From Streptomyces sp. CG4 (GTDB taxonomy: Bacteria > Actinomycetota > Actinomycetes > Streptomycetales > Streptomycetaceae): DNA of 64,000 bases. Numbering within the stretch: position 1 is the first letter of the stretch; each line of letters opens with the position of its first letter. The translations under genes and the position numbers were made by a program. Below, piece by piece: positions 1-7,569 of the stretch. The notes under the pieces are model-generated. The model ran no database searches. It worked only from the letters and a program-made list of their open reading frames with translations, and had not been told where the DNA came from. Where the stretch lies: assembly GCF_041080655.1 (NCBI RefSeq), contig NZ_CP163525.1:5332001-5396000 (forward strand), written 5' to 3'.

Positions 1-30
1 GGCATGCCGGGCGGTGACATGGACTTCTGA
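1..30 (+). CDS. groEL2: C-terminal end of a chaperonin, probably GroEL2 (partial)
   Basis: Only the last nine codons are in the window, reading G-M-P-G-G-D-M-D-F and then TGA at 28-30. A tail ending in GGDMDF/GGMDF is typical of actinobacterial GroEL2 (60-kDa chaperonin). As I recall, groEL2 lies a few genes from murQ and the futalosine genes in S. coelicolor, which fits this window. The call rests on a very short tail plus remembered synteny. A strong terminator follows at 63-107. Confidence 0.6.
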   Translation, partial: GMPGGDMDF

Positions 31-62
31 TCGACCTGACGGTTGATCGCCTGTCCTACGGA

Positions 63-107
63 CCGAGGGCGGTACCCCCAGCTTCTGGCCGGGGGTACCG
101 CCCTCGG
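63..107. terminator. Perfect 17-bp inverted repeat, bidirectional terminator
   Basis: CCGAGGGCGGTACCCCC at 63-79 is the exact reverse complement of 91-107, with an 11-nt loop. It lies 32 bp after the chaperonin stop and just before the convergent Uma2 gene, so it can end transcription from both sides. As usual in Streptomyces there is no long U tract. Confidence 0.85.
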
Positions 108-120
108 GCGTTTGCCGAGG

Positions 121-801
121 TCAGTCGGCGTAGTCCTTGAGTTCCTCGGTGTCCAGGGTGATGCTCACCGGCGGTGGGAGTTCGACGGTGGCGCCCCAGG
201 GGTAGGACGGGGACTGCTGGTAGCGGCCGTCCTTGGGCTCGCTGAAGACGGTGAGGGTGTTGTTGTCACGGTCGATGAGGAGGTAGACGGGGATCTCTGC
301 CGTCGCGTACCCGATCGGCTTGTCGATGCGGTCGCGTTGGTCGGTGTCGCGGTCGTGGGAGGTGATCTCCACGGCCATCAGGATGCCGTCAGTTGCAGAC
401 CAATCCCCGCGCCCCTTGAAGTGGCCCTTCGGCGCGAGGGCGCCATCTGTGCGGGCGCGACCGTTGCGGTAGGCCTCGGCCTTGACACCGGACTCGGGGT
501 AGAGACGTAGGTCAGGGCGATGCTGCATGCACTGCTCCTGGAGCCAGACGAAGATCTCGTTGTGGTTGCCGTCCGGCATTGCCTTGACTACTACCCTTCC
601 GTTGACGTATTCCAGCCGCACGGTTTCTGGAGCGACTTCAGCCAGTTCCTCGAACTCCTCAACGTCAAGCGGCCCGTGCCTTACGCACAGGCGGCCGCCG
701 AGGAATTCCAGCCGGTTCTGCAGCTCCCTGGGAGCCCTGCGGACGAGTTCCTCGAAGTCCTCGACGGACATCTGCGGGCGCTCAGCGGTGTCAGGGGTCA
801 T
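121..801 (-). CDS. Uma2-family protein (PD-(D/E)XK nuclease-like fold)
   Basis: 226-aa member of the Uma2/DUF820 family, restriction-endonuclease-like proteins of unknown physiological role that are abundant in Streptomyces. The core is visible: a TDGALAP segment, an A-V-E-I-T-S strand, a downstream lysine (DKPIGYA) and the YLLID strand. The start is the ATG at 801, preceded by GGAGG; upstream in-frame codons have no such site. Unusually, residues about 11-40 and 43-75 look like a tandem copy of the same segment (EDFEELVRRAPREL, then EEFEELAEVAPETV), which makes the protein longer than the usual 190 aa or so. It is convergent with the chaperonin gene. Confidence 0.8.
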   Translation of the reverse strand: MTPDTAERPQMSVEDFEELVRRAPRELQNRLEFLGGRLCVRHGPLDVEEFEELAEVAPETVRLEYVNGRVVVKAMPDGNHNEIFVWLQEQCMQHRPDLRLYPESGVKAEAYRNGRARTDGALAPKGHFKGRGDWSATDGILMAVEITSHDRDTDQRDRIDKPIGYATAEIPVYLLIDRDNNTLTVFSEPKDGRYQQSPSYPWGATVELPPPVSITLDTEELKDYAD

Positions 802-860
802 GGCGTCGCCTCCTTCCTCCCATCGTGCCCCAGGGCGGTGTCGTCGGACCGTAGGAGCGG

Positions 861-1736
861 TCATGCGGGTGTCCTTTCACGTCGTCGTAGGGACATCGCA
901 GCGCGGATCTCGGATGCGTGGACTTGGACCGCCGAAGCGGGCAGGGGCGCGTTGGAGTGCGTCGGCGCGCGTTCGCCCCGGCAGCCGCCGCACACACCCC
1001 CCGCCAGTGCTTCCGGCCGCCCCGGCACCCCGCACTCCGCGCACTCCAGCACCCGGCGCGCTGGGCGGCGGACCGGTTCCGGGGGGAGTTTGTCGATCAG
1101 GCGGCGGCGGACCAGGGCGGCCGGGTGGTGGACCGGGGAGGGCAGTCCCTCGGTCAGGGCGCGGAGTACGACCTCGTCGGTGGCCTCGCGCGCGAACCAC
1201 CCCTCCACCAGCGGGGCGAGGGCGGCGCAGTCGGCGGCGGAGAGGGACAGGACCGGGGCCGTACGGCCCAGGGCGGCGAGGAGGATGTGGGCTCGGGAGC
1301 GGGTGGGGCCCGACCGATCGGGTGGATCCTCCGGTACGTCGCCGCGCGTGAAGGCCGCCCACCAGCCGTCGTCGCGTGCGGTACGGGACCACCACGATCG
1401 GGTGATCCAGCGCGAGCTGCCGCCTTCCGTCTCCAGCCGCTCCCTTCCTCGGCGTAAGTGCCCTGCCGCCTGAAGGCGGTTGAGCGCTGTGCGGAGTGCG
1501 CACTGGCCGTACGGGAGCTGCTTGGCCAGCGTTTTCACCGAGATGTCGGCGCCGTCGGGGAGACGGCCGACGTACGCGGCGATGGCTGCTTCGCGGGGCG
1601 GGAGGTGCGCGAAGTCGTGGTTGGTGCGGGGGCGTTGGTCTGATGCCGAGCGCTTGCCGTAACCCGGATTGGCCATCGGGTGGGGGGGGGAAGCGTGCGC
1701 GGGCAGGGAGACAGCACTAAGCTTGGCGTCAGCCAC
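861..1736 (-). CDS. MarR/winged-helix-like DNA-binding protein with C-terminal zinc ribbon
   Basis: 291 aa from a GTG at 1736, or about 271 aa from the ATG at 1676, which has a poor ribosome site. Residues about 45-110 (HLPPREAAIAAYV...KTLAKQLPYG...ALNRLQAAGHLRR) look like a winged helix-turn-helix. Near the C-terminus, CAECG and CGGC pairs could bind zinc. Such proteins are common in Streptomyces and are annotated as helix-turn-helix proteins without a known target. The gene lies 59 bp upstream of the Uma2 gene on the same strand and may be cotranscribed with it. The DNA-binding call is moderately safe; the target is unknown. Confidence 0.6.
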   Translation of the reverse strand: MADAKLSAVSLPAHASPPHPMANPGYGKRSASDQRPRTNHDFAHLPPREAAIAAYVGRLPDGADISVKTLAKQLPYGQCALRTALNRLQAAGHLRRGRERLETEGGSSRWITRSWWSRTARDDGWWAAFTRGDVPEDPPDRSGPTRSRAHILLAALGRTAPVLSLSAADCAALAPLVEGWFAREATDEVVLRALTEGLPSPVHHPAALVRRRLIDKLPPEPVRRPARRVLECAECGVPGRPEALAGGVCGGCRGERAPTHSNAPLPASAVQVHASEIRAAMSLRRRERTPA

Positions 1737-1767
1737 GGGATCGGGTCCTGTCCGGTCTCGTTGGTCA

Positions 1768-1803
1768 AGCCCCCGCAGGTGTTGCTAGCACCTGACGGGG
1801 GCT
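1768..1803. terminator. GC-rich hairpin in the divergent intergenic region
   Basis: AGCCCCCGCAGGTG at 1768-1781 pairs with 1789-1803 with one bulged A and a 7-nt loop. It lies upstream of the winged-helix gene start (1736), so it acts either as a terminator for leftward transcription or as a leader structure of that gene. Confidence 0.5.
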
Positions 1804-1976
1804 GTTCGTTATGCGGGCACGCTAGAGCCTCGTGACTGTGCGTGGCAAGTCGAGCGCAGCAAGTCAACTCGCGGGGTGGGAGGGTGGGTTGAGACCCTCC
1901 GCCCATTCCATGCAAAGAGCGCTCGGAGCTGGTGGCTTGAGCTTCGGGGCGCCGGATCTGCCCGAATCAAGATCAT

Positions 1977-1991
1977 GAACATGCTATGTTC
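1977..1991. promoter_or_regulatory. Palindrome upstream of secreted SH3-like gene
   Basis: GAACAT-GCT-ATGTTC is a perfect 6-bp inverted repeat 54 bp before the GTG start at 2045, flanked by direct copies of AAGATCAT at about 1970 and 2001. The position suits an operator in the promoter region. The spacing does not match the actinobacterial LexA box (GAAC-N4-GTTC). No regulator can be named. Confidence 0.35.
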
Positions 1992-2044
1992 CTCCCGACC
2001 AAGATCATTTGGCTTGGTTTCACATGGCTCAATCAGGAGGAACT

Positions 2045-2344
2045 GTGTCCTTCGCAGTACGGGGGAAGCGCGGCATGGCACTGACCGGCCTCGCGGTCGC
2101 CGCCGCCATCGGTGGCGCGACGCTGGCCACGCCGGCCTACGCCGACGACGTCTACGGCCACTGCACCACGGACGGTGTCCGCATCCGCTCCAACCCGAGC
2201 ACCTCGGGCACGGTGCTCGGTCTCTGCTACACCGGCGAGCGCCTGGCGCACCGGGACGTGTCCGGTGACGGTCAGTGGGACCTGGTCTACGACGTCGACA
2301 GCGGCGTCAGCGGATGGATGTCCCACGGCTACTACAGCTGGTGA
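2045..2344 (+). CDS. Small secreted SH3-like protein
   Basis: 99-aa exported protein. The GTG at 2045 is chosen because AGGAGG sits 5 nt upstream at 2035-2040. The N-terminus has basic residues, a hydrophobic run (MALTGLAVAAAIGGATLA) and an A-Y-A-D signal-peptidase site. The mature part (YGHCTTDGVRIRSNPSTSG...GLCYTGE...GWMSHGYYSW) has the pattern of a bacterial SH3 (SH3b) domain: VRIRSNPSTSGTVLG, then a C-terminal GWM. Two cysteines probably form a disulfide. It is probably a wall-associated or extracellular protein; its ligand is unknown. A terminator follows at 2390-2419. Confidence 0.75.
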   Translation: MSFAVRGKRGMALTGLAVAAAIGGATLATPAYADDVYGHCTTDGVRIRSNPSTSGTVLGLCYTGERLAHRDVSGDGQWDLVYDVDSGVSGWMSHGYYSW

Positions 2345-2389
2345 CATGTCCCGCTGAGGTACCGGTGAAGATCTGAAGATCTAGGGATG

Positions 2390-2419
2390 GGGCCGCCCGG
2401 CCGTCTGGCAGGGCGGCCC
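2390..2419 (+). terminator. Rho-independent-type terminator
   Basis: GGGCCGCCC at 2390-2398 pairs with GGGCGGCCC at 2411-2419, followed by TTCTCGTT. It lies between the secreted SH3-like gene and the convergent anti-sigma-like gene. Confidence 0.8.
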
Positions 2420-2450
2420 TTCTCGTTGTGGCGCGAACAGCGCGCCGCGC

Positions 2451-3134
2451 CTAGGCCTTCGGCGTGACCGCCGACAGCGTGTCGCCCGGGGTCAGTCTGT
2501 GGTAGAGCCAGACGGCGTCCTTGGGGTCGAGCCCGATCCAGCTGCCGGTTCGGGCGGCGCAGGCGAGGGAGCCGAGGTAGATGCTGTTCCGGTCGGCGTC
2601 GTGGAGTTCGACCACGTACGGTTCCGCCACCTTGCAGGAGGCCTCGGCGAGTTGACCGACGGGGCCCCGGCCGAGGTCGAGTTTCGCGGCGACGGTCAGC
2701 GGGCCGGCGGCGACGAGGGTCGGAAAACCCGAGGTGATGGGCATGACCCGGCCGTCGATCGTCAGGGTCCGCTTGCCCAGGTTCACCGTTCCGGCGATCG
2801 TGATCCCCGTCGGGGTCGGAGTCGGGGGAGGGGCGGGAAAAGAGGAGGAGGGGGAGGGGGAAGCGGAGGGGTAGGGGGACGGGAGGCGGGGAGCGGTGGC
2901 GGCCGGGGGCTGACGGTGTTCCGGAGTGCCACCCGTCTTCAGGGACAGGGCGAATGCCGCCAGGGCGAGGGCCGTGGCACCCGCGCCGAGGGCGAGGGCC
3001 GTGCGACGGCGGCGGCCCCGGCGGACGGCGCGGCGGCGGATCCCGGCGGCAGTGACGGGTGGCTGGGTCTCGTTCGCCGTGGCCAACTCGTGGAGTGCGG
3101 TGGCCAGTTCACGCGCGGTGAGGTCATCCGACAC
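2451..3134 (-). CDS. Membrane anti-sigma-like protein with degenerate L,D-transpeptidase-like outer domain
   Basis: 227 aa. The layout is a short cytoplasmic part (1-44), one membrane helix (about 45-66), a Pro/Ser-rich linker (70-112) and an outer domain (113-227). The outer domain ends GSWIGLDPKDAVWLYHRLTPGD, which resembles the C-terminal YkuD motif (SHGCIRLSxxDAxWLYDRVxxGD). The catalytic SHGC segment is replaced by R-T-G-S, so transpeptidase activity is not expected. MPITSGFP resembles the strand before the usual TPTG loop. The start overlaps the end of the upstream ECF sigma gene by 11 bp, so the two are coupled. An anti-sigma or sensor role is inferred from topology and position. Similarity to YkuD was judged by eye. 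Confidence 0.6.
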   Translation of the reverse strand: MSDDLTARELATALHELATANETQPPVTAAGIRRRAVRRGRRRRTALALGAGATALALAAFALSLKTGGTPEHRQPPAATAPRLPSPYPSASPSPSSSFPAPPPTPTPTGITIAGTVNLGKRTLTIDGRVMPITSGFPTLVAAGPLTVAAKLDLGRGPVGQLAEASCKVAEPYVVELHDADRNSIYLGSLACAARTGSWIGLDPKDAVWLYHRLTPGDTLSAVTPKA

Positions 3135-3639
3135 GGCGGCCCTCCTTCCGTACCGGCTCCTCGGCCTCGTCCGCGCCCAGTTGCTTCGCCAGTGCCGCCC
3201 GGCCCCGGGACAGCCGGGCCTTGACCGTGCCCACGGGCGCGCCGGTCTCGGAGGCTACCTGCTCGACACTCAGGTCGCACAGATGGTGCAGGACGATCGC
3301 CAGCCGCTGCGCCTGTGGCAGTGCGCGCAACGCGGCCACCAGCGCGGTGTGTTCGGGTCCTGGGCCGGGGGTCGACTCGGGCGGGGTGTGCCGCCGTACC
3401 AGTTCCAGCCAGCGCCTGGCGCGCCGCCAGCGGCTGACCGCCAGCCGTACGGCGACCGTGCGGATCCAGGCCTCGGGGGCGCTGTCGGCCAGGAAGGACT
3501 TCCGCCGGTCCCAGGCGCGTACGAACGCCTCCTGCACCACGTCCTGGGCCTCGCCGTGGTCTCCGGTGAAGGCGTAGAGCTGCCCGGTCAGGCGGGGGAA
3601 CGCGGCCGCGTAGAAAGCGTCGAACTCGTCCTCGGTCAT
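3124..3639 (-). CDS. ECF-family RNA polymerase sigma factor (SigE/RpoE-like)
   Basis: 171 aa from the ATG at 3639, which has GGAGG upstream. Sigma region 2 is visible at about 5-75 (FDAFYAAAFPRLTGQLYAFTGD...EAQDVVQEAFVRAW) and region 4 at about 100-155 (LRALPQAQRLAIVLHHLCDLSVEQVA...GTVKARLSRGRAAL). It directs RNA polymerase to alternative promoters, probably in response to a signal sensed by the membrane protein encoded just downstream with an 11-bp overlap. A second sigma-like gene is transcribed divergently 112 bp away. The regulon is unknown. Confidence 0.85.
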   Translation of the reverse strand: MTEDEFDAFYAAAFPRLTGQLYAFTGDHGEAQDVVQEAFVRAWDRRKSFLADSAPEAWIRTVAVRLAVSRWRRARRWLELVRRHTPPESTPGPGPEHTALVAALRALPQAQRLAIVLHHLCDLSVEQVASETGAPVGTVKARLSRGRAALAKQLGADEAEEPVRKEGRRVG

Positions 3640-3751
3640 GCCTCCGCGTCTTTCGTTTCCGGTGCAACCCGCCTGCCCCGCCCGTGCGTACAGGTCCCGT
3701 GGGCCGCGTGTGCGGCGTACATCGAAACACATGTGACCCAAGGAGAAGACG

Positions 3752-4822
3752 ATGCGGACGGGTGCCCGGATCCATGACGACTTCGCCGCCTACGCGCGCG
3801 CCTGCTGGCCCCGGCTCCTTCGCACCGCGTTGTCGCTCACCGGGGATCCGGCCGAGGCGGACGATCTGGCGAGGAGGACGCTGGCACGGGTGTACGCGCG
3901 CTGGCGCCGCGTTCCGCGCAACGACGTGGACTTCCATGTACGGCGTCACCTGGTGCGGAGCTGGTTGCGGCGGCCGTGGCCGCTCGGGCGGCGCGCCGAC
4001 CGGCAACGGGCCGTGCTGGTGCTGCGGTACGGCGAGGGGCTGCCGGACGCGCAGATCGGTCAGCTGCTCGGCATCTCCACGGGCGCGGTGCGCCATGTCG
4101 CCAGGCGTGGGGTGAAGGCGGCCGGGGGTGACGAACGGCGGCTGCGCGAGGCCTGCGCCGCCGCGGCCGGTGACGTGGTTCCCGGCCCGGTTCCGCTGGC
4201 GGCGGTGACCGTGCGGGGGCGGGCGTGGCGGCGGCGCCGGGCCGCGGTGGCCGCCGTCGGCTGTGCGGCGGTGCTGGTGGCCGGGGGTTTCGTTGCCGTC
4301 GGCCTGGTCGGCGGGGCCGGCAGCGGTTCGTCGTCCGGTACGGTGGCCGGCCGCGAGGCGGGTTCCGTACGGATCGTGGCGCCGGGGGAGCGGGTACAGG
4401 CGGCGCCCGGTGTGGAGATGTGGCTGACCGCGGACGGCAGCCACTGGTCGACGCCGGAACAGGCCAACCAGTTCCGCGGGTTGGACACCTACCCACGCCA
4501 CCAGCCGGGGGTGTCCGTGCAGGCGGAGCCGGTGAAGGGCGGGTACTTCCTGTCCGGCCTGTACTACGGCGTCACCGGGGACCCGGGACGTGTCGAGCTG
4601 AGCACCGGCCACGGCCAGGTCGCCGCCAACGTGCTCACCCTGGCGGGCAGCCCCGGCTGGGGCGTCTGGTACGCGAGCACGCCGCTGTCCGCACGGGACA
4701 CCAAGACGCTCATCGTCGAGGGCGTCGGCGGTGACGAGGGTGACAGGGGTGACGGCGTCAGGGTGTACGACGCCGCGGGCGCCGTCGTGGCCCGGCTGCG
4801 GAGCGGGGGGTGGCGGGCATGA
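3752..4822 (+). CDS. Sigma factor fused to a transmembrane segment and an extracytoplasmic domain
   Basis: 356 aa. Residues about 5-70 resemble sigma region 2 (DFAAYARACWPRLLRTALSLTGDPAEADDLARRTLARVY) and 85-125 resemble region 4 (RQRAVLVLRYGEGLPDAQIGQLLGISTGAVRHVARRG), as in the actinobacterial SigE-family ECF group. A membrane helix follows at about 167-190 (VAAVGCAAVLVAGGFVAVGLVGG), then about 165 residues that would face outside. The sigma part is therefore tied to the membrane and might be released by proteolysis. Its stop overlaps the start of the next gene by 4 bp (ATGA), so the two are translationally coupled. The outer domain is not recognised. Confidence 0.75.
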   Translation: MRTGARIHDDFAAYARACWPRLLRTALSLTGDPAEADDLARRTLARVYARWRRVPRNDVDFHVRRHLVRSWLRRPWPLGRRADRQRAVLVLRYGEGLPDAQIGQLLGISTGAVRHVARRGVKAAGGDERRLREACAAAAGDVVPGPVPLAAVTVRGRAWRRRRAAVAAVGCAAVLVAGGFVAVGLVGGAGSGSSSGTVAGREAGSVRIVAPGERVQAAPGVEMWLTADGSHWSTPEQANQFRGLDTYPRHQPGVSVQAEPVKGGYFLSGLYYGVTGDPGRVELSTGHGQVAANVLTLAGSPGWGVWYASTPLSARDTKTLIVEGVGGDEGDRGDGVRVYDAAGAVVARLRSGGWRA

Positions 4823-6447
4823 CCCCGGAGCTCAAGGCGGAGCCCAAGGAGGAGCCCAAGGAGGAGCCCAAGAACGCCGTCCCGCCCGCGAGTTCGCGGC
4901 GCGTTCCGCTCCGCGTCCGCCTGCGCCGCAACCGGGGCCGTATCGCGCGTCGGCTGCTGGCTGCCTTCCTGGTCCTGATCGCCCTGCTGTGCGGGGCGGT
5001 CGTCGTCGCGTACAAGCTCACCGTCATCCCCGATCCGCACCCGGACACCGTCGTCCAGAGCACCGTCTTCCTCGACGAGAAGGGTGCCTACCTGGGCCGC
5101 CGGGGTCCGGTCGACCGTCAGGACGTACCGCTGTCGCAGGTGCCGCGGTATGTGCAGGACGCGGTGATCGCCGCCGAGAACCGTTCCTTCCGCACCGACT
5201 CCGGAGTCTCCCCGAAGGCCCTCGTCCGTGCCGTCGCGGCGGCGCTGACCGGCGGTGAACGGCAGGGCGGCTCCACCATCACCCAGCAGTACGTCAAGAA
5301 CGCGCTGCTCAGCCCCGAGCAGTCGCTGTCGCGCAAGGCGCGTGAGGCGCTGATCGCGGTCAAGCTGGACCGCACCCGCTCCAAGGACGAGATCCTTCAG
5401 GGCTACCTCAACACCGTGTACTTCGGGCGGGGCGCCGCCGGCGTCCAGGCCGCCGCGCGCAACTACTTCGACGTCGACACCAAGGACCTCACCGTCTCCC
5501 AGGGCGCGGCCCTGGCCGCCATCATCAACCTCCCCTCGTACTACGAGAAGGCCGGCTCGGACCCGAAGGTGACGGCGACGCTGCAGCACCGCTGGGAATG
5601 GGTGCTGGACGCGATGGCGGCGAGCGGGAACATCACGGCGAAACAGCGGGCCGAGGCCCGCTTCCCGGCGTTCCGGTTCTATCCGCCGGGGGCCACCGAG
5701 GGGCAGCGGCAGTACCTGATCGACGCCGCGGCGAAGGAGGCCGCCGACCGGCTCGGCATCACCGAGGACCAGTTGGCGAGCGGCGGCTACACCGTGCGCA
5801 CCACTTTCGACCTCACCCTGCAGGACTCCGCCGCGGAACTGGTCAAGGGGCAGAAGGCCGGCAAGGGGATACGGCTGCACACCGCCGTCGTGGGCATCGA
5901 GCCCGGCGACGGCGCGGTGCGGGTGCTGTACGGGGGGTCGGACTACGCCCGGCAACCCTTCAACGACGCGGTGAGCGGGGCGGTGGAGGCGGGTACGGTG
6001 ATGACGCCGCTGGCGGGCCGGCAGTTCGGGGCGCCGCTCACGGGGTTCCCGAAGACAACCGCGCCCACACCGCTGAAGCTCACGTCGGCGTACGCGGCGG
6101 TCGCGGCCGACGGCATGTACGCCGCGCCGTACACCGTCGCCCGCATCACCCGCGACGGCCGGACCGTCTACTACGCGCACGCCGACCGCCACCGGGTCCT
6201 GCCGGAGACGGCGGCCCACGTGGTGGCCGCGCCGGTCCGGTTCACGGCGGGCGCGGGCGGCGGCATCACCCGCCGCACGGTGTGGACCGTCGCCTACGAC
6301 ACCCGGCTCACCCTGACCGTCGCTCTCTTCGCCGACAAGCCGGGCAAGAAGAAGGACACGACGGTGCCCGCGCAGCTGCCGACGGATCCCTCACCGACGG
6401 CGTTCACGGAACAGATGGCGACTCAGCTCTGGGGGCGCTTGAGGTGA
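4819..6447 (+). CDS. Class A PBP-like peptidoglycan glycosyltransferase with degenerate transpeptidase domain
   Basis: 542 aa. After a Lys/Glu/Pro-rich start and a membrane helix (about 47-70) comes an intact GT51 domain. It has the catalytic Glu in AAENRSF, then QGGSTITQQYVKN and DEILQGYLNTVYFGRG. It should polymerise lipid II into glycan strands outside the membrane. The transpeptidase domain is truncated and altered: where GSTFKP (the SxxK motif) is expected there is GTVMTP, the following part of the domain is largely missing, and the KTG motif is absent. Penicillin binding and cross-linking are unlikely. The gene overlaps the tethered sigma gene by ATGA. Confidence 0.8.
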   Translation: MTPELKAEPKEEPKEEPKNAVPPASSRRVPLRVRLRRNRGRIARRLLAAFLVLIALLCGAVVVAYKLTVIPDPHPDTVVQSTVFLDEKGAYLGRRGPVDRQDVPLSQVPRYVQDAVIAAENRSFRTDSGVSPKALVRAVAAALTGGERQGGSTITQQYVKNALLSPEQSLSRKAREALIAVKLDRTRSKDEILQGYLNTVYFGRGAAGVQAAARNYFDVDTKDLTVSQGAALAAIINLPSYYEKAGSDPKVTATLQHRWEWVLDAMAASGNITAKQRAEARFPAFRFYPPGATEGQRQYLIDAAAKEAADRLGITEDQLASGGYTVRTTFDLTLQDSAAELVKGQKAGKGIRLHTAVVGIEPGDGAVRVLYGGSDYARQPFNDAVSGAVEAGTVMTPLAGRQFGAPLTGFPKTTAPTPLKLTSAYAAVAADGMYAAPYTVARITRDGRTVYYAHADRHRVLPETAAHVVAAPVRFTAGAGGGITRRTVWTVAYDTRLTLTVALFADKPGKKKDTTVPAQLPTDPSPTAFTEQMATQLWGRLR

Positions 6448-6632
6448 TCGACGAAGGCGGACCAAGTCGACGGTCCGAACGCGAGATTCGGGCCGTCGGG
6501 GGTCTTTGAGTCGCGGACGGGGACGAGGGTTGGGTGGGCGTCGGCGACTTCCAGGCAGTTGTCGGCGTTGCCGCTGTAGCTGGACTTGTGCCATACGGCC
6601 GTGTTCAGGTCGTAGTCAGGGATGTTCCTCAT
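6423..6632 (-). CDS. DUF397 small protein
   Basis: 69 aa with the DUF397 signature: WHKSSYSGNADNCLEVAD near the start, then VPVRDSKTPDGPNLAFGPSTWSAFVDHLK. Such proteins accompany XRE/DUF5753 regulators in Streptomyces and are thought to antagonise or partner them, as in the Scr1/Scr2 and BldB-like groups. Its start overlaps the upstream XRE gene by 17 bp, and its end overlaps the convergent glycosyltransferase gene by 25 bp. Confidence 0.85.
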   Translation of the reverse strand: MRNIPDYDLNTAVWHKSSYSGNADNCLEVADAHPTLVPVRDSKTPDGPNLAFGPSTWSAFVDHLKRPQS

Positions 6633-7455
6633 GGGTGTAATCCTCCGCCAACGCCTCGACCAGAGCCAGGGACTCCTCCTGCGAGAGCGCGGAGGCCACG
6701 AGGAGATCGAACACGAACCTGAGTTGGGCGACGGTGCCCGGGTCGTCCTCCAGCCGTCCGGTACGGACTCCTTCCAGGTAGACCAAAGGAGGGGCGTCCG
6801 CGAAGTCCATCAACTTCAGGGCACCCTCCATCGCCGTGTGCGCACCTGCGCTGAGTGGCAGCACCTGCATGATGACGCGGTTCCGGCCAGCCAGTCCGCC
6901 GATGTGGCGCAGAGCCTCCGCCATCACCGCCCGACCACCGACCTTCCGGCGCAACGCAGCCTCGTCAAGCACCGCCCAAAACAACGGCTTTGTTGGGTGT
7001 TCAAGTACGCGGGCCCGCGCCATCCGGTTGTCCACCCACTCTTCGATGGTCTCCTCCGGCGTTGTCGGGTCGTACCCGCGGTTCACGGCCCGTGCGTACG
7101 CGGGCGTCTGCAGCAGCCCGGGGATCAGGAGTGGCGCGTACTGCCTGATCGCCGTGGCCTGAGCCTCCACCTCCGCCACCTCTGCGAAGTGCTCCTGATA
7201 CTTCGACCTGGCCGCCGCCTTGCAGTTCCGCGTGAAGAAGCCGTCTGTCTCCAGGACTTCGTCCAGCATCACCGCGAACTCCGGCTGCATCCGCCGCGTC
7301 CCCGCCTCCAGTTGCCCGATGAACGATCCGCTCACGAACAGCCGTCGGCCCAGCTCCTCCTGGCTCAGCCCTTTCCGCTCGCGGGCGTGGCGTAACTCGG
7401 CGCCCAGCAGAGCGCGTGGTGATGACGACGGGTCGAGGTCCTTCGGTCCTGCCAT
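6616..7455 (-). CDS. XRE-family regulator with C-terminal DUF5753
   Basis: 279 aa. The Cro/C1-type helix-turn-helix is at about 15-70 (GAELRHARERKGLSQEELGRRLFVSGSFIGQLEAGTRRMQPEF). The rest matches DUF5753 (APLLIPGLLQTPAYARA...FWAVLDEAALRRKVGG...MEGALKLMDF...VYLEG). This is the Scr1-like regulator half of a common Streptomyces pair, with DUF397 encoded directly downstream. Targets are usually few and local. It is probably autoregulated. Confidence 0.85.
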   Translation of the reverse strand: MAGPKDLDPSSSPRALLGAELRHARERKGLSQEELGRRLFVSGSFIGQLEAGTRRMQPEFAVMLDEVLETDGFFTRNCKAAARSKYQEHFAEVAEVEAQATAIRQYAPLLIPGLLQTPAYARAVNRGYDPTTPEETIEEWVDNRMARARVLEHPTKPLFWAVLDEAALRRKVGGRAVMAEALRHIGGLAGRNRVIMQVLPLSAGAHTAMEGALKLMDFADAPPLVYLEGVRTGRLEDDPGTVAQLRFVFDLLVASALSQEESLALVEALAEDYTHEEHP

Positions 7456-7569
7456 GGCAACTCCTGGTCTGACAGCAGAGTTTGTTGGGCGCCATCTCTG
7501 GCCAGGTTAGAGCGCGGTCGGCCACTCTGTGTGGCGAACGTGAATACTCAGCGTGGAGGAAGTGGCGCA

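Noticed and set aside
1977..1991. LexA (SOS) box upstream of the secreted SH3-like gene
   Set aside because: The GAAC and GTTC half-sites are 7 bp apart instead of the 4 bp needed.
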